64,000 nt of DNA from Azohydromonas australica DSM 1124 (GCF_000430725.1 NZ_KE387214.1:17492-81491), one strand, 5' to 3'; shown: positions 34,498-43,521, counted from the stretch's first letter. The notes: a model not told the origin generated them from the sequence alone. Program-made: numbers and translations.

Positions 34498-34563
34498 GCC
34501 CTGACCGCAAAACTGCCGCGCCAACCGCTTCCCCTGATTCTTCGCTCCACAGGAGGCCCCCTC

Positions 34564-34791
34564 ATGGACAAGTCGCAAGCCCCGCCCCTGCAGCCGGCCT
34601 CCCGCTCCTGGAGCCGCTGGATCTTTGCCGCCTTCATGGTCATCGCGCTGTTCCTGCTCTGGAGCGAGCACCGCGCTCACGTCCTGGGCTGGGTGCTGCA
34701 CGCGCTGGTGGGCGCCTGCGTGCTGCTGCTGTACCTGAACACGCGCGCCTGCGAGCACGACGGCCCGGACGACGACAAGTTCCCGCCATGA
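34564..34791 (+). CDS. DUF2933 small membrane protein
   Basis: A 75-residue protein with two transmembrane helices (WIFAAFMVIALFLLWSEHR and VLHALVGACVLLLYL) separated by a short loop, typical of DUF2933. Such proteins often accompany copper-ATPase genes; another copy lies at 40804-41085 directly before copA. Function unknown. Confidence 0.75.
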   Translation: MDKSQAPPLQPASRSWSRWIFAAFMVIALFLLWSEHRAHVLGWVLHALVGACVLLLYLNTRACEHDGPDDDKFPP

Positions 34792-34836
34792 GTGCAAGCA
34801 CCGGGTGCGAACACCGCGCTGTCCAGGTGGGGTGAC

Positions 34837-35487
34837 ATGTGCTTTTCGGCGACCGCAAGCCTTGCCGCCGGCACCTTCCTGGCCGGTGTCGGCGTGATGA
34901 CGCTGCGCAGGGTTCGGCATCGCTCGGAACTCGCCTACGCCGCCATACCGCTGCTGTTCGCGATCCAGCAACTGACCGAGGGCGTGGTGTGGCTCACCTT
35001 CGATCCGGCGCTGGAGCGGCTCAACACGGCGGCCGCGATGCTGTACTCGCTGTTCTCGCACGTGCTGTGGCCCATCTACGTCCCCGTGGCCGCCTGGCTG
35101 CTGGAGCGCACAGCCACCCGGCGCAAAGCCTTGGGTGCCGCGGTGGCGGTGGGTCTGAGCGTGGGGCTGTACCTGCTGGCCACGCTGGTGAGCGACGGCA
35201 TCGTGGCACGCCCGATCGGGCGGCACATCGAGTACGACGCGCCCCACCTCTACATCCCGGCCGTGATGGCGCTGTACCTGGCCGCCACGACGCTGAGCCT
35301 GCTGCTGTCGAGCCACGGCCGGGTGCGCTTGTTCGGCGCGCTGGCATTCGCCTCCTCGGTCCTGGCCTACGTGGCCTACGCCCGCTGGTTCATCTCCGTC
35401 TGGTGTTTCTTCGCCGCCCTCCTCAGCATCGTGGTGTGCCTGCACCTGAGTCAGCACCCGAACAGGCTTGCCGGAGCGCGGCCATGA
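34837..35487 (+). CDS. DUF6629-like polytopic membrane protein
   Basis: A 216-residue protein with about seven hydrophobic helices, starting MCFSATASLAAGTFLAGVGV, a conserved opening of a small bacterial membrane-protein family. The ATG is preceded by AGGTGG at 6 bp; a longer in-frame start upstream has no ribosome-binding site. It lies between DUF2933 and the YHS gene. Function unknown. Confidence 0.72.
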   Translation: MCFSATASLAAGTFLAGVGVMTLRRVRHRSELAYAAIPLLFAIQQLTEGVVWLTFDPALERLNTAAAMLYSLFSHVLWPIYVPVAAWLLERTATRRKALGAAVAVGLSVGLYLLATLVSDGIVARPIGRHIEYDAPHLYIPAVMALYLAATTLSLLLSSHGRVRLFGALAFASSVLAYVAYARWFISVWCFFAALLSIVVCLHLSQHPNRLAGARP

Positions 35488-35557
35488 CAGGGCCCGTGGA
35501 GGCCGCACCGGTACGCTGCACACAGCGCGTGCCACCCTATCGACAAAGGAGAGTGCC

Positions 35558-35902
35558 ATGCAATGGCTCAACGACAACTGGCTCGTCGCCTTGCTGGTGC
35601 TGGGCGCCCTGGTCTTCCTGCTGCGACGCGCCGGTGTGGGTCGAGGCTTCGCCGCACCCCGCCCGCATCCCCAGGCCAGCCCGGGAGTGGACTGGTCGTC
35701 CACCGACCCGGTCAGCGGCGAGCCCGCAGCAGGCGACGGCACCTTGACGGCTCAGCACGGCGGGCGCGTCTACCACTTCGCCTCGCGCGAGACGCTGGAG
35801 CGCTTCCAGTCCGACCCCGAACGCTACCTGCGCGGCGGCGCCGGCCGCCACGGGCCCGGCACCGCGCACCGGCATGGCGGCCACGGCGGCGGCTGCTGCT
35901 GA
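35558..35902 (+). CDS. Membrane-anchored YHS-domain protein
   Basis: A 114-residue protein with one N-terminal helix (WLVALLVLGALVFLLRRAG), a linker, a YHS-like domain (AQHGGRVYHFASRETLERFQ then SDPERYL) and a Cys/His tail (HRHGGHGGGCC). YHS domains bind metal in copper-handling proteins, and the intact copA at 38412 has one too. The start is supported by AAAGGAG. It is upstream of ftsH on the same strand. Confidence 0.75.
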   Translation: MQWLNDNWLVALLVLGALVFLLRRAGVGRGFAAPRPHPQASPGVDWSSTDPVSGEPAAGDGTLTAQHGGRVYHFASRETLERFQSDPERYLRGGAGRHGPGTAHRHGGHGGGCC

Positions 35903-35992
35903 AAGCCCCGCGCCCCAGGAACCACGACGACCCACACCAGACCTGCCCGGCAAAGGCGCAGGCCCGCTCCTTCAGACAACCAAGACCCAAGC

Positions 35993-37903
35993 ATGGCTTC
36001 GATGGACAAGAAACAGACCTTCTCGCTCTGGTACGTGCTTCTCGCCCTGTTCCTGATCACGCTGCTGCAGGACTACCTCGGCCAGGGGCACACGCTCACG
36101 CTGAGCTACAGCGAGTTCAAGCAGGCCGTGGCCGGCGGGCAGTTGCAGGACCTCGTGATTGCCGACGGCATGGCCACGGGCACGCTCAAGACCGACGGGC
36201 TGGAGCAGGTGCTGCCCAAGGAGAAGGTGGACCGGCTCAAGGCCGCGGGCGGCGAGCACCGCTTCGCCACCGTGCTGATCGACGACCCCGGCCTGGTGCC
36301 AGCCCTGGACGCGGCCAAGGTGCGCTACGGCAGCGTGCGCGAGAGCAAGCTGTTCGCGATGCTGCTGTCCTGGGTGGCGCCGGCGCTGGTGTTCTTCGGC
36401 ATCTGGTGGCTGCTCATGAAGCGCATGGGCGGCGCCGGCGGCGCGGGCGGGCTGATGTCCATCGGCAAGAGCAAGGCCAAGGTCTACATGCAGCAGGAAA
36501 CCGGCGTGACCTTCAAGGACGTGGCCGGCATCGACGAGGCGCGCGAGGAGCTGATGGAGGTGGTGGAGTTCCTGCAGAGCCCGGAGCGCTACAAGCGCCT
36601 GGGCGGCAAGATTCCCAAGGGCGTGCTGATCGTGGGCGCGCCCGGCACCGGCAAGACGCTGCTGGCCAAGGCGGTGGCGGGCGAGGCCCGCGTGCCGTTC
36701 CTCTCGCTCAGCGGCTCGGAGTTCGTGGAGATGTTTGTCGGCGTGGGCGCGGCACGCGTGCGCGACCTGTTCGAGCAGGCCGCGGCCAAGGCGCCGTGCA
36801 TCGTCTTCATTGACGAGCTCGATGCCCTGGGCAAGGCGCGCGGGCTGGGCGGCTTCGGCGGCGGGCACGAGGAGCACGAGCAGACCCTCAACCAGCTGCT
36901 CGTGGAGATGGACGGCTTCGACGGCAACCGCGGCGTCATCATCATGGCCGCGACCAACAGGCCCGAGATCCTGGACCCGGCGCTGCTGCGCCCGGGACGC
37001 TTCGACAGGCACGTGTCCATCGACAAGCCCGACCGCAAGGGCCGGCGCCAGATCCTGGATGTGCACGTGAAGAGCGTGAAGCTCGCACCCGGCGTGGACC
37101 TGGACGCCGTCGCCGCGCGCACGCCCGGCTTTGCGGGCGCGGACCTGGCCAACCTGGTCAACGAGGCCACGCTGCGCGCGGCCAAGCTCGGCAAGGACGC
37201 CGTGGACATGGATGACTTCGAGCAGGCGCTGGACCGCATCGTGGCCGGGCTGGAGAAGCGCAACCGCGTCATGAACCCCGAAGAGCGCCGCTTCGTGGCG
37301 TACCACGAGGCCGGCCACGCGTTGGTGGCCGAGCACCGGGCCACGGCTGACCGGGTGGCCAAGATCTCCATCATCCCGCGCGGCATCGCGGCCCTGGGCT
37401 ACACCCAGCAGTCACCCACCGAGGACCGCTATCTGCTGCGCAGGAGCGAGCTGCTGGACCGGCTGGACGTGCTGCTGGGCGGGCGCGTGGCGGAGGAGAT
37501 CGTCTTCAACGACATCTCCACGGGCGCAGCCAACGACCTGCAGCGCGCCACCGACATGGCGCGGCACATGGTCACGCAGTACGGCATGAGCCAGACGCTG
37601 GGGCTGGCGACCTGGGAGACCGCACCGCGCTCGGCCTTCCTGGCCGTGCCGGGCGGTGGGGAGCAACGCGACTGCAGCGAGCGCACCGCCGAGGCCATCG
37701 ACGCCGAGGTGCGACAGCTGCTGGACGAGGCCAAGCAGCGCGTGACGGCCACGCTGCAGACGCACCGCGAGCAACTGGAAGCGTTGGCGAAACTGCTGCT
37801 GGAGAAGGAGACGGTGGACCGGGCAATGCTGGATACCGTGCTGGCCCGCGTGGGGGCCGATCCGGTGTTTCAGGTGCCGGTCACAAGCGCGGTGACGCCG
37901 TAA
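35993..37903 (+). CDS. ftsH: Accessory FtsH-type membrane AAA+ zinc protease
   Basis: Membrane-bound ATP-dependent protease, 636 residues. Two transmembrane helices flank a periplasmic domain (about 28-120). The AAA+ module has Walker A GAPGTGKT, Walker B CIVFIDELDALG, second region of homology ATNRPEILDPALLRPGRFDR, and the C-terminal zinc protease has HEAGH. It would degrade misfolded or unassembled membrane proteins. Its place in a metal-island cassette, not next to rlmE/folP, marks it as an extra copy, which in other bacteria often confers heat or metal-stress tolerance. Confidence 0.9.
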   Translation: MASMDKKQTFSLWYVLLALFLITLLQDYLGQGHTLTLSYSEFKQAVAGGQLQDLVIADGMATGTLKTDGLEQVLPKEKVDRLKAAGGEHRFATVLIDDPGLVPALDAAKVRYGSVRESKLFAMLLSWVAPALVFFGIWWLLMKRMGGAGGAGGLMSIGKSKAKVYMQQETGVTFKDVAGIDEAREELMEVVEFLQSPERYKRLGGKIPKGVLIVGAPGTGKTLLAKAVAGEARVPFLSLSGSEFVEMFVGVGAARVRDLFEQAAAKAPCIVFIDELDALGKARGLGGFGGGHEEHEQTLNQLLVEMDGFDGNRGVIIMAATNRPEILDPALLRPGRFDRHVSIDKPDRKGRRQILDVHVKSVKLAPGVDLDAVAARTPGFAGADLANLVNEATLRAAKLGKDAVDMDDFEQALDRIVAGLEKRNRVMNPEERRFVAYHEAGHALVAEHRATADRVAKISIIPRGIAALGYTQQSPTEDRYLLRRSELLDRLDVLLGGRVAEEIVFNDISTGAANDLQRATDMARHMVTQYGMSQTLGLATWETAPRSAFLAVPGGGEQRDCSERTAEAIDAEVRQLLDEAKQRVTATLQTHREQLEALAKLLLEKETVDRAMLDTVLARVGADPVFQVPVTSAVTP

Positions 37904-37924
37904 ACACCGCCAGCAACGCACTTC

Positions 37925-38410
37925 TCAAGGAAAAGCCGCTCTAGCATCAATGGCCATGCGCCGGGTGCACCAGCGCGCGTATGCCGCGCCGAAGATCCTC
38001 CCCAACCAGGGGCGGCTCTCGGGCCAGGCGTATTCGATGAAGACGCCCAGCCGGCAGCCGCGCTCCAGCGGCGCGATGTCAAAGCCCATGCGGTAGCGGC
38101 CCACGACGAGCAGCCGCGGCTCGCCCACCGTGTGCCAAGTCTTGCGCAGCGGCGGTGCGCGCTCCTCGACCCGTGAGCTCACGTCGAGATTCAGGCCGAG
38201 CACCTTGCCGTGCAGGCGGTAGACCGAGCCGATGGAGCGCCCGCCGCCAGCATCCGTGGTCAGGGCCATCGCGGCGCCGGCCATCATGGCCGAGGGCTTG
38301 CCCATGTGGGCGGACAGCCGGCGCGGGTCGTCGAGATGCTCGAAGAGCCGCTGTGCGTCGGCGTTGACCAGCACCTCGGTGCGGTGCCGCAGGCGCAGCG
38401 GCTGGGCCAC
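37925..38410 (-). CDS. SRPBCC-family polyketide-cyclase-like protein
   Basis: A 161-residue protein beginning at GTG 38410, just after the copA stop, with the helix-grip START/SRPBCC pattern (RTEVLVNADAQRLFEHLDDP, TWHTVGEPRLLVVGRYRMGF). This superfamily binds hydrophobic ligands; no catalytic residues can be named. It is the last gene of the DUF2933-copA unit and is convergent with ftsH. Confidence 0.72.
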   Translation of the reverse strand: MAQPLRLRHRTEVLVNADAQRLFEHLDDPRRLSAHMGKPSAMMAGAAMALTTDAGGGRSIGSVYRLHGKVLGLNLDVSSRVEERAPPLRKTWHTVGEPRLLVVGRYRMGFDIAPLERGCRLGVFIEYAWPESRPWLGRIFGAAYARWCTRRMAIDARAAFP

Positions 38411-38411
38411 G

Positions 38412-40799
38412 TCACACCTTGCTGCCCCGCAACCGCAGCGCATTGCCCACCACCGACACCGAGCTCAGGCTCATGGCCAGCGCGGCGATCATGGGCGACA
38501 GCAGCCAGCCGGTGAACGGGTACAGCAGCCCGGCGGCCAGCGGCACGCCCAGCGCGTTGTAGACGAAGGCGAAGCCCAGGTTCTGCTTCATGTTGGCAAT
38601 CGTCGCCTGCGAGATCACGCGCGCCTGCGCAATGCCGCGCAGGTCGCCCTTGACCAGCGTGACGGCGGCGCTGTTCATCGCCACGTCGGTGCCCGTGCCC
38701 ATGGCCAGGCCCACGTCGGCCTTGGCCAGCGCCGGCGCGTCGTTGATGCCGTCGCCGGCCATCGCCACCACCTTGCCCTGGCGCTGCAGGCCGTCCACCA
38801 GCGCCAGCTTGTCGGCGGGCTTCACCTCGCCGTGCACCTCGTCAATGCCCAGGCGCGCGCCTACCGCGCGGGCGGTGGTCACGCCGTCGCCCGTGGCCAT
38901 GATCACGCGCAGGCCCGCTTCGCGCAGCGTCTTCAGCGCCTCGGGCGTGCTGGCCTTGACCGGGTCCGCGACGGCCAGCAGCCCGGCGAGCTGCCCGTCC
39001 ACGGCCAGGTGTATGACGCTCGCACCCTCGGCACGCAGCCCTTCCGCCTGCGGCACCAGCGGCTCCACCGCCACGCCCAGCTGCTGCATCAGCGCGGTGT
39101 TGCCCAGCGCCAGCGCACGGCCGGCCACGCGCCCGCGCACGCCGATGCCGCTGCCCGACTCGAACTCCTCGGGCTTGTCCAGCGCCAGGCCCCGCTGCCG
39201 CGCGGCGGCCACGATGGCGTCGGCCAGCGGGTGCTCGCTGCCCTGGTCCAGGCTCGCGGCCAGGCGCAGCACCTCGTCGGCGTCCCAGCCCGGCGCCGGC
39301 ACGGCACGCTCAAACGCCGGCTTGCCTTCGGTGAGCGTGCCCGTCTTGTCCACGATGAGCGTGTCCACGTCACGCAGCCGCTCGATGGCCGCGGCGTCGC
39401 GGAACAGCACGCCGCGCGTGGCGGCCTTGCCCGTGGCGACCATGATCGACATGGGCGTGGCCAGGCCCAGTGCACACGGGCAGGCAATGATCAGCACGGC
39501 CACCGCGTTGATGAAGCCGAACACCCAGCCCGGCTCGGGCCCGAACAGCCCCCAGGCGAAGAAGGTCAGCAGCGCAATGCCCACCACCACCATGACGAAC
39601 CAACCGGCGACCTGGTCGGCCATGCGCTGCATCGGCGCCTTGGAGCGCTGCGCCTGCGCCACCATCTGCACGATCTGCGACAGCATGGTCTGCGCGCCCA
39701 CCCGCTCGGAGCGCATCACGAGGGCCCCGCTGGTGTTGAGCGTGGCGCCAATGAGCTTGTCGCCGGCGCGCTTGCTCACGGGCACGGGCTCGCCGGTGAG
39801 CATGGACTCGTCCACGGCGCTGGCGCCTTCGACGACGGCGCCGTCCACCGGCACCTTCTCGCCCGGGCGCACGCGCAGCAGGTCGCCCACGTGCACGTGT
39901 GTCAGCGGCACGTCCTCCTCGCCGCCGTCGGGGCGGATGCGCCGCGCCGTCTTGGGCGCCAGGCCCAGCAGCGACTTGATGGCGGCCGAGGTCTGCGAGC
40001 GCGCGCGCAGCTCCAGCATCTGGCCCAACAGGGTCAGCGAGATGATCACGGCCGCGGCCTCGTAGTACACCGCGACACGCCCCATGGCGAAGAAGGATTC
40101 GGGAAAGACTTGCGGCGCCACGGTGGCCACGAGGCTGTAGAGGAACGCGGCGCCGGTGCCCGTGCCGATGAGCGTCCACATGTTGGGGCTGCGGTTCACC
40201 AGCGACTGCGCCCAGCGCACGAAGAAAGGCCAGCCCGCCCACAGCACTACCGGGGCCGACAACGCCAGCTCGATCCAGCTCTGGGTGGCCATGTCAAAGA
40301 GGCCCAGGCGGTGCCCGACCATGGCCAGCAGCGTCACGACCACCGTCAGCGGCAGCGTCCACCAGAAGCGGCGAGTGAAGTCCTCCAGCTCCGGGTTGCG
40401 CTCTTCGGCGTCGAGGTCGGGCAGCAGTGGCTCCAGCGCCATGCCGCACTTGGGACAGTTGCCCGGGCGGTCCTGCCTGATTTCCGGGTGCATCGGGCAG
40501 GTGTAGATCGTGCCCGCGGGCGCCGGGTCGGTCGGGGCAAGGGCAGGCGCCGGAGCTTCGACGGCATAGCGCTGAGGCTCGGCGGCGAACTTGTCCTTGC
40601 AGCGGATGCTGCAGAACCAGTAGGGCCGGCCAGCATGCTCCAGGTGGTGCGCAGAGGCCTCGGTCACGGCCATGCCGCACACCGGGTCCTTCAGGGCATC
40701 CTGCGCGCCGTGGTGATGGTGCTCATGGCCATGGCCCTGCCCGGCACCCGGTGCAGCACCGTGGCCAGCGTGGGTGTGGTGGTGGACAGGCTCATCCAT
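38412..40799 (-). CDS. copA: CopA-type Cu(I)-exporting P1B-1 ATPase
   Basis: Inner-membrane copper exporter, 795 residues from the ATG 4 bp after the DUF2933 gene. A His-rich N-terminus (HHHTHAGHG, HGHEHHHHG) precedes a YHS domain (DPVCGM, then CSIRC) and a heavy-metal-binding motif (YTCPMHPEIRQ...CPKCGMAL) in place of a classical HMA CxxC. ATPase core motifs are intact: CPC (IIACPCALGLATP), DKTGTLT, SEHPLADAI, GDGINDAPALA. It probably receives copper through its own N-terminal domains. It is transcribed from a CueR-type promoter at 41135-41165. Confidence 0.92.
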   Translation of the reverse strand: MDEPVHHHTHAGHGAAPGAGQGHGHEHHHHGAQDALKDPVCGMAVTEASAHHLEHAGRPYWFCSIRCKDKFAAEPQRYAVEAPAPALAPTDPAPAGTIYTCPMHPEIRQDRPGNCPKCGMALEPLLPDLDAEERNPELEDFTRRFWWTLPLTVVVTLLAMVGHRLGLFDMATQSWIELALSAPVVLWAGWPFFVRWAQSLVNRSPNMWTLIGTGTGAAFLYSLVATVAPQVFPESFFAMGRVAVYYEAAAVIISLTLLGQMLELRARSQTSAAIKSLLGLAPKTARRIRPDGGEEDVPLTHVHVGDLLRVRPGEKVPVDGAVVEGASAVDESMLTGEPVPVSKRAGDKLIGATLNTSGALVMRSERVGAQTMLSQIVQMVAQAQRSKAPMQRMADQVAGWFVMVVVGIALLTFFAWGLFGPEPGWVFGFINAVAVLIIACPCALGLATPMSIMVATGKAATRGVLFRDAAAIERLRDVDTLIVDKTGTLTEGKPAFERAVPAPGWDADEVLRLAASLDQGSEHPLADAIVAAARQRGLALDKPEEFESGSGIGVRGRVAGRALALGNTALMQQLGVAVEPLVPQAEGLRAEGASVIHLAVDGQLAGLLAVADPVKASTPEALKTLREAGLRVIMATGDGVTTARAVGARLGIDEVHGEVKPADKLALVDGLQRQGKVVAMAGDGINDAPALAKADVGLAMGTGTDVAMNSAAVTLVKGDLRGIAQARVISQATIANMKQNLGFAFVYNALGVPLAAGLLYPFTGWLLSPMIAALAMSLSSVSVVGNALRLRGSKV

Positions 40800-40803
40800 G
40801 GCA

Positions 40804-41085
40804 TCACCACTTGCCGTCGGGCGACGAGGCGTTGGCACTGTTCGAGCTCCCCTGGTGGTGGCCGTGGCCGCCATGGCCGTGACCACCGTGGCCGAACAGG
40901 TGCATCAGCGGGCACCCCAGCAGCAGCAGGTACGGCCACAACCCCGCGACGTGGCCCCAGTGCTCGCGCAGCAGGTAGAAGCCGCCGATGAGCAGCAGCA
41001 TGACGATGACCACGGTCCACGGGCTGCGCCGCGTGCCGCTGCCCTGACCGACGCTTGACGTGTCGTGGTGATGGGAGGTTTCCAT
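40804..41085 (-). CDS. DUF2933 small membrane protein preceding copA
   Basis: A 93-residue protein with a His-rich N-terminus (METSHHHD), one or two transmembrane helices (PWTVVIVMLLLIGGFYLL, VAGLWPYLLLLGCPLMHLF), and a Gly/His tail (GHGGHGHGGHGHHQG). The His clusters on both ends suggest metal handling. It is the first gene under the CueR promoter and reads directly into copA. A relative sits at 34564. Confidence 0.82.
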   Translation of the reverse strand: METSHHHDTSSVGQGSGTRRSPWTVVIVMLLLIGGFYLLREHWGHVAGLWPYLLLLGCPLMHLFGHGGHGHGGHGHHQGSSNSANASSPDGKW

Positions 41086-41134
41086 GGTCCAGGCTCCTTC
41101 TTGGACGCCGGCTCAGCGAGCCGGCTGCAGGTGA

Positions 41135-41165
41135 AACTTAGACCCTCCCATCGTGGGAAGGTCAA
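41135..41165 (-). promoter_or_regulatory. CueR-type promoter of the DUF2933-copA unit
   Basis: Minus strand: TTGACC (41160-41165), 19-bp spacer with ACCTTCCC...GGGAGGGT, and TAAGTT (41135-41140). It is 50 bp before the DUF2933 start. Confidence 0.85.
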
Positions 41166-41217
41166 GGCCCTGGCGACCGCACGCCGCTACCTTGTTGGCG
41201 ACGTGCGGCGGCAGGCT

Positions 41218-41721
41218 TCAGGGCTTGGTTGCAGGGGCCGGCATGCGGTCCATCATCATCTGCATCATCGACTGCATCATGTCCATGCGCTGCTCCAGCG
41301 CCTGCATGCGCGCCGCAGGCGCAGCCGAGGCCGGTGCGGCGGCACCCTGGGGTGCCGTGCCACCCATGCCTTTCATGCCGTCCATCATGGCCATGCCTTC
41401 CTGCATGAGCTTCATGTGCTCGGCCATGAGCGCCTCGCGCTCCTTGGGCGTGCGCGCCTTGCCCATCTTTTCGTGCATTTCGCGCATGGCTTTCATGTGC
41501 TGCTCCATGCCGGCGGGTTGGCCCATCATCCCCATGGCACCTGCCGCACTGGCGCTGGCCGCCGCGGCAGGAGCAGGCGCGCGTCGCGCCGGTGCAGCCG
41601 CGGCCGGCGCGGAAGCCCTGTCAGGGTGGTGCGCGGCGTGGTCCTCCGGGCTGGTCTGGGCGTGTACGCCGAGCGACAGCGCGGCCAGGATGGCGGCAAG
41701 AGCGAGGGGGCGAAGTGCCAT
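41218..41721 (-). CDS. Met/His-rich periplasmic protein
   Basis: A 167-residue exported protein: signal peptide, DHAAHHPDR metal-like motif, Ala/Pro linker, then two Met-dense helices (EQHMKAMREMHEKMGKA and QEGMAMMDGMKGMGG) and a Met-rich end (MQSMMQMMMDRMP). The heptad-like Met spacing suggests a helical copper-binding sponge. It is in the copper block downstream of the gene at 41875. No named family. Confidence 0.7.
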   Translation of the reverse strand: MALRPLALAAILAALSLGVHAQTSPEDHAAHHPDRASAPAAAAPARRAPAPAAAASASAAGAMGMMGQPAGMEQHMKAMREMHEKMGKARTPKEREALMAEHMKLMQEGMAMMDGMKGMGGTAPQGAAAPASAAPAARMQALEQRMDMMQSMMQMMMDRMPAPATKP

Positions 41722-41874
41722 GGCGCAAGTCCTCCAGGTGGATTGAAGTGTGGGAATCAGATGCGCAGCGGGCGCTGGCCGGTGCGTTGGGGGTGCGCCG
41801 GCAGCAGCGCGCGCAGCCCGCCGCGAAGCAGGCCTTGCGGCGCACTCACTGGCAGGCGGGCGACAGACCAGGCT

Positions 41875-42336
41875 CTAGATCGTGAGCCGCAGGAACGCGA
41901 TGGGGATGGGCGGGGGCGCCGGCAGGGTGGCGGCATCAGGACGCGGCACGCGCGTCACCAGTGCAGCGGGCAGGACCAGGCAATGGCCGGTCATGACAGC
42001 ACCCAGTGGGAGCATTGCTGCCGCGTCACTCGCACCGGTCTTGGCGACCGCGCTTTGCTCGCTGTCGCACAGGCTCTTGCACGCCTGCTGTCCGGGCAGG
42101 GCTTCGTGCTCCTGCCCGTCGTCGCTGTGGGCGGCGCCGGAAGCGGCGTCTTGGTGATGGTGGTGCCCGGCATCGCCCGCGGCGTGCTCATGCGCGGCGG
42201 CGTGCGCCGCCGTGACGGCCACCGGCGCCTGCAGGACGCAGGCGTTGGCGGCACCGGCCATCCAGCCCAACAGCAGCACCCAGCACATCAGCCGGGCGAT
42301 GACGCGGTTCAGGCGGGGCCGCAACGCAAAGCGCAT
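41875..42336 (-). CDS. Small copper-associated membrane/periplasmic protein (paralogue)
   Basis: A 153-residue protein with an N-terminal membrane or signal helix (LMCWVLLLGWMAGAANACV), His-rich stretch (HAAAHEHAAGDAGHHHHQD), Cys residues (QQACKSLCDSE), a second hydrophobic part and the terminal PPPIPIAFLRLTI. The ending and layout match 29593-30012. It has an FNR/Anr-like box about 70 bp upstream. Confidence 0.68.
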   Translation of the reverse strand: MRFALRPRLNRVIARLMCWVLLLGWMAGAANACVLQAPVAVTAAHAAAHEHAAGDAGHHHHQDAASGAAHSDDGQEHEALPGQQACKSLCDSEQSAVAKTGASDAAAMLPLGAVMTGHCLVLPAALVTRVPRPDAATLPAPPPIPIAFLRLTI

Positions 42337-42405
42337 GGCAGGGGGGCGTAAAGCCGGGCGTGTGGGATGGACGCCTTGATGCTACGGCAGCCCACCCCGG
42401 CTTGA

Positions 42406-42419
42406 TTGACCGGCATCAA
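42406..42419. promoter_or_regulatory. FNR/Anr-like box
   Basis: TTGACCGGCATCAA fits TTGAC-N4-ATCAA and is nearly the same as 11361-11374. It lies upstream of the minus-strand gene starting at 42336 and just past the stop of the DUF305 gene. Confidence 0.5.
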
Positions 42420-42461
42420 TGGGCTGTCCGTGCACGGGGCACGGCGCGTGAGCGCCGTCGA

Positions 42462-43190
42462 TCAGCCGCCGGCGCCCGGCTCGCCGTCGCTGCCGGTGTG
42501 CCGGCCCCGCAGCCCCTGCAGCGGCTGGTAGTCGCAGAACTTGAACCGGTTGCACAGCATGTCGCGCATCTCGCTGATGCCGTTGATCTGCGTGTGCTGG
42601 ATGCCGCTGCAGTAGCGCTGCAGCGGGACGTGCTTGACGTCCGCGGTCACCAGGCAATCGGTGGCCATGGTCACGGCCATGTAGTGGTGCCGCGCCATGG
42701 TTTCGAGGAACGTATGGTCGAATTCGGCGCCGGCCGCCGTGGACTCCAGCAGCTGGATCTGCTGGCGCCCCATGTCGGTGAGCTGCGGCTCGTGGGCCTG
42801 GCCGTACCACGTCCTCAGGAACATCTGCGCCTTGCCGATCTCCTCGCGCTGCACGCGGTTCTCCTCGCGGGCCATGGAGCGAATGCTGCCCGAGAGCGCC
42901 TTGGGGCTCGTGGCTGCGGTGCCGGGCGTGGGCGACGTGCCTTCGCCGTAGCGTCCCAGCTCGGGATTGCGCGTCGTGTCGGTCCCGGCCGCGAACTCGG
43001 ACATGCGCAGCGCCGAGTAGTGGTGGTCGATCATCGACTTCAGGAAATCGACCTCGAAGGTGGCCGTGAGGCCGCGGCCTGGGCCGCTTTCCTGGGCCTG
43101 GACGGCAGGAAACGGCAGAGCCAGCGCCAAAGCGGCAGCGGCCACGCCAGCACGCGACACGAGCGAGGAAACCATTGAAGGAGGTTGCAT
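42462..43190 (-). CDS. DUF305 secreted protein, two-domain
   Basis: A 242-residue exported protein with a signal peptide (AAALALALPFPAVQA) and two DUF305-type halves, each with the characteristic His pair motif: FLKSMIDHHYSALRMSEFA and FLETMARHHYMAVTMATDC. The C-terminal part contains four Cys (DCLVT, RYCSG, MLCNRFKFCDY). It is probably a periplasmic metal-binding or metal-redox protein of the copper operon; catalytic activity is unproven. It is downstream of the CusF-like gene by about 330 bp. Confidence 0.83.
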   Translation of the reverse strand: MQPPSMVSSLVSRAGVAAAALALALPFPAVQAQESGPGRGLTATFEVDFLKSMIDHHYSALRMSEFAAGTDTTRNPELGRYGEGTSPTPGTAATSPKALSGSIRSMAREENRVQREEIGKAQMFLRTWYGQAHEPQLTDMGRQQIQLLESTAAGAEFDHTFLETMARHHYMAVTMATDCLVTADVKHVPLQRYCSGIQHTQINGISEMRDMLCNRFKFCDYQPLQGLRGRHTGSDGEPGAGG

Positions 43191-43521
43191 GGATCAGACC
43201 TTTCGACAAAGCCACACAGGCACGCCGCCGGCAATGCGGCAGCGCACACAGGCCTGATCAGCCTCCCCGGCCGCTGGTGCAGCGGCGCTCCATGGCTTTG
43301 CATGGACCTTTCCAGACCAGGCGCCGGTCATCCGGCCCACTGGCGGGGCAACACCTGTTCCCCGCTCAGAGGCATATTGGCGAGTGAAGCGCCCTTGCCG
43401 CCCGAATCAGGCCCGGAGCATTCCCTCGTGACCCAGGAGAAGCGAAGGCCCCGCAGGCTCCTTCGCTTCGCGCGAGCGATGCAGGGCACGCGGGCTCAGG
43501 GCCACTTGCCGCTGATGGCGG
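43191..43521. other. Non-coding interval between CusF-like and DUF305 genes
   Basis: About 330 bp without a convincing gene. A hairpin AGCGAAGG...CCTTCGCT (43441-43467, 11-base loop) lies after the CusF-like gene and might end its transcript, but no T-run follows. Confidence 0.45.
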
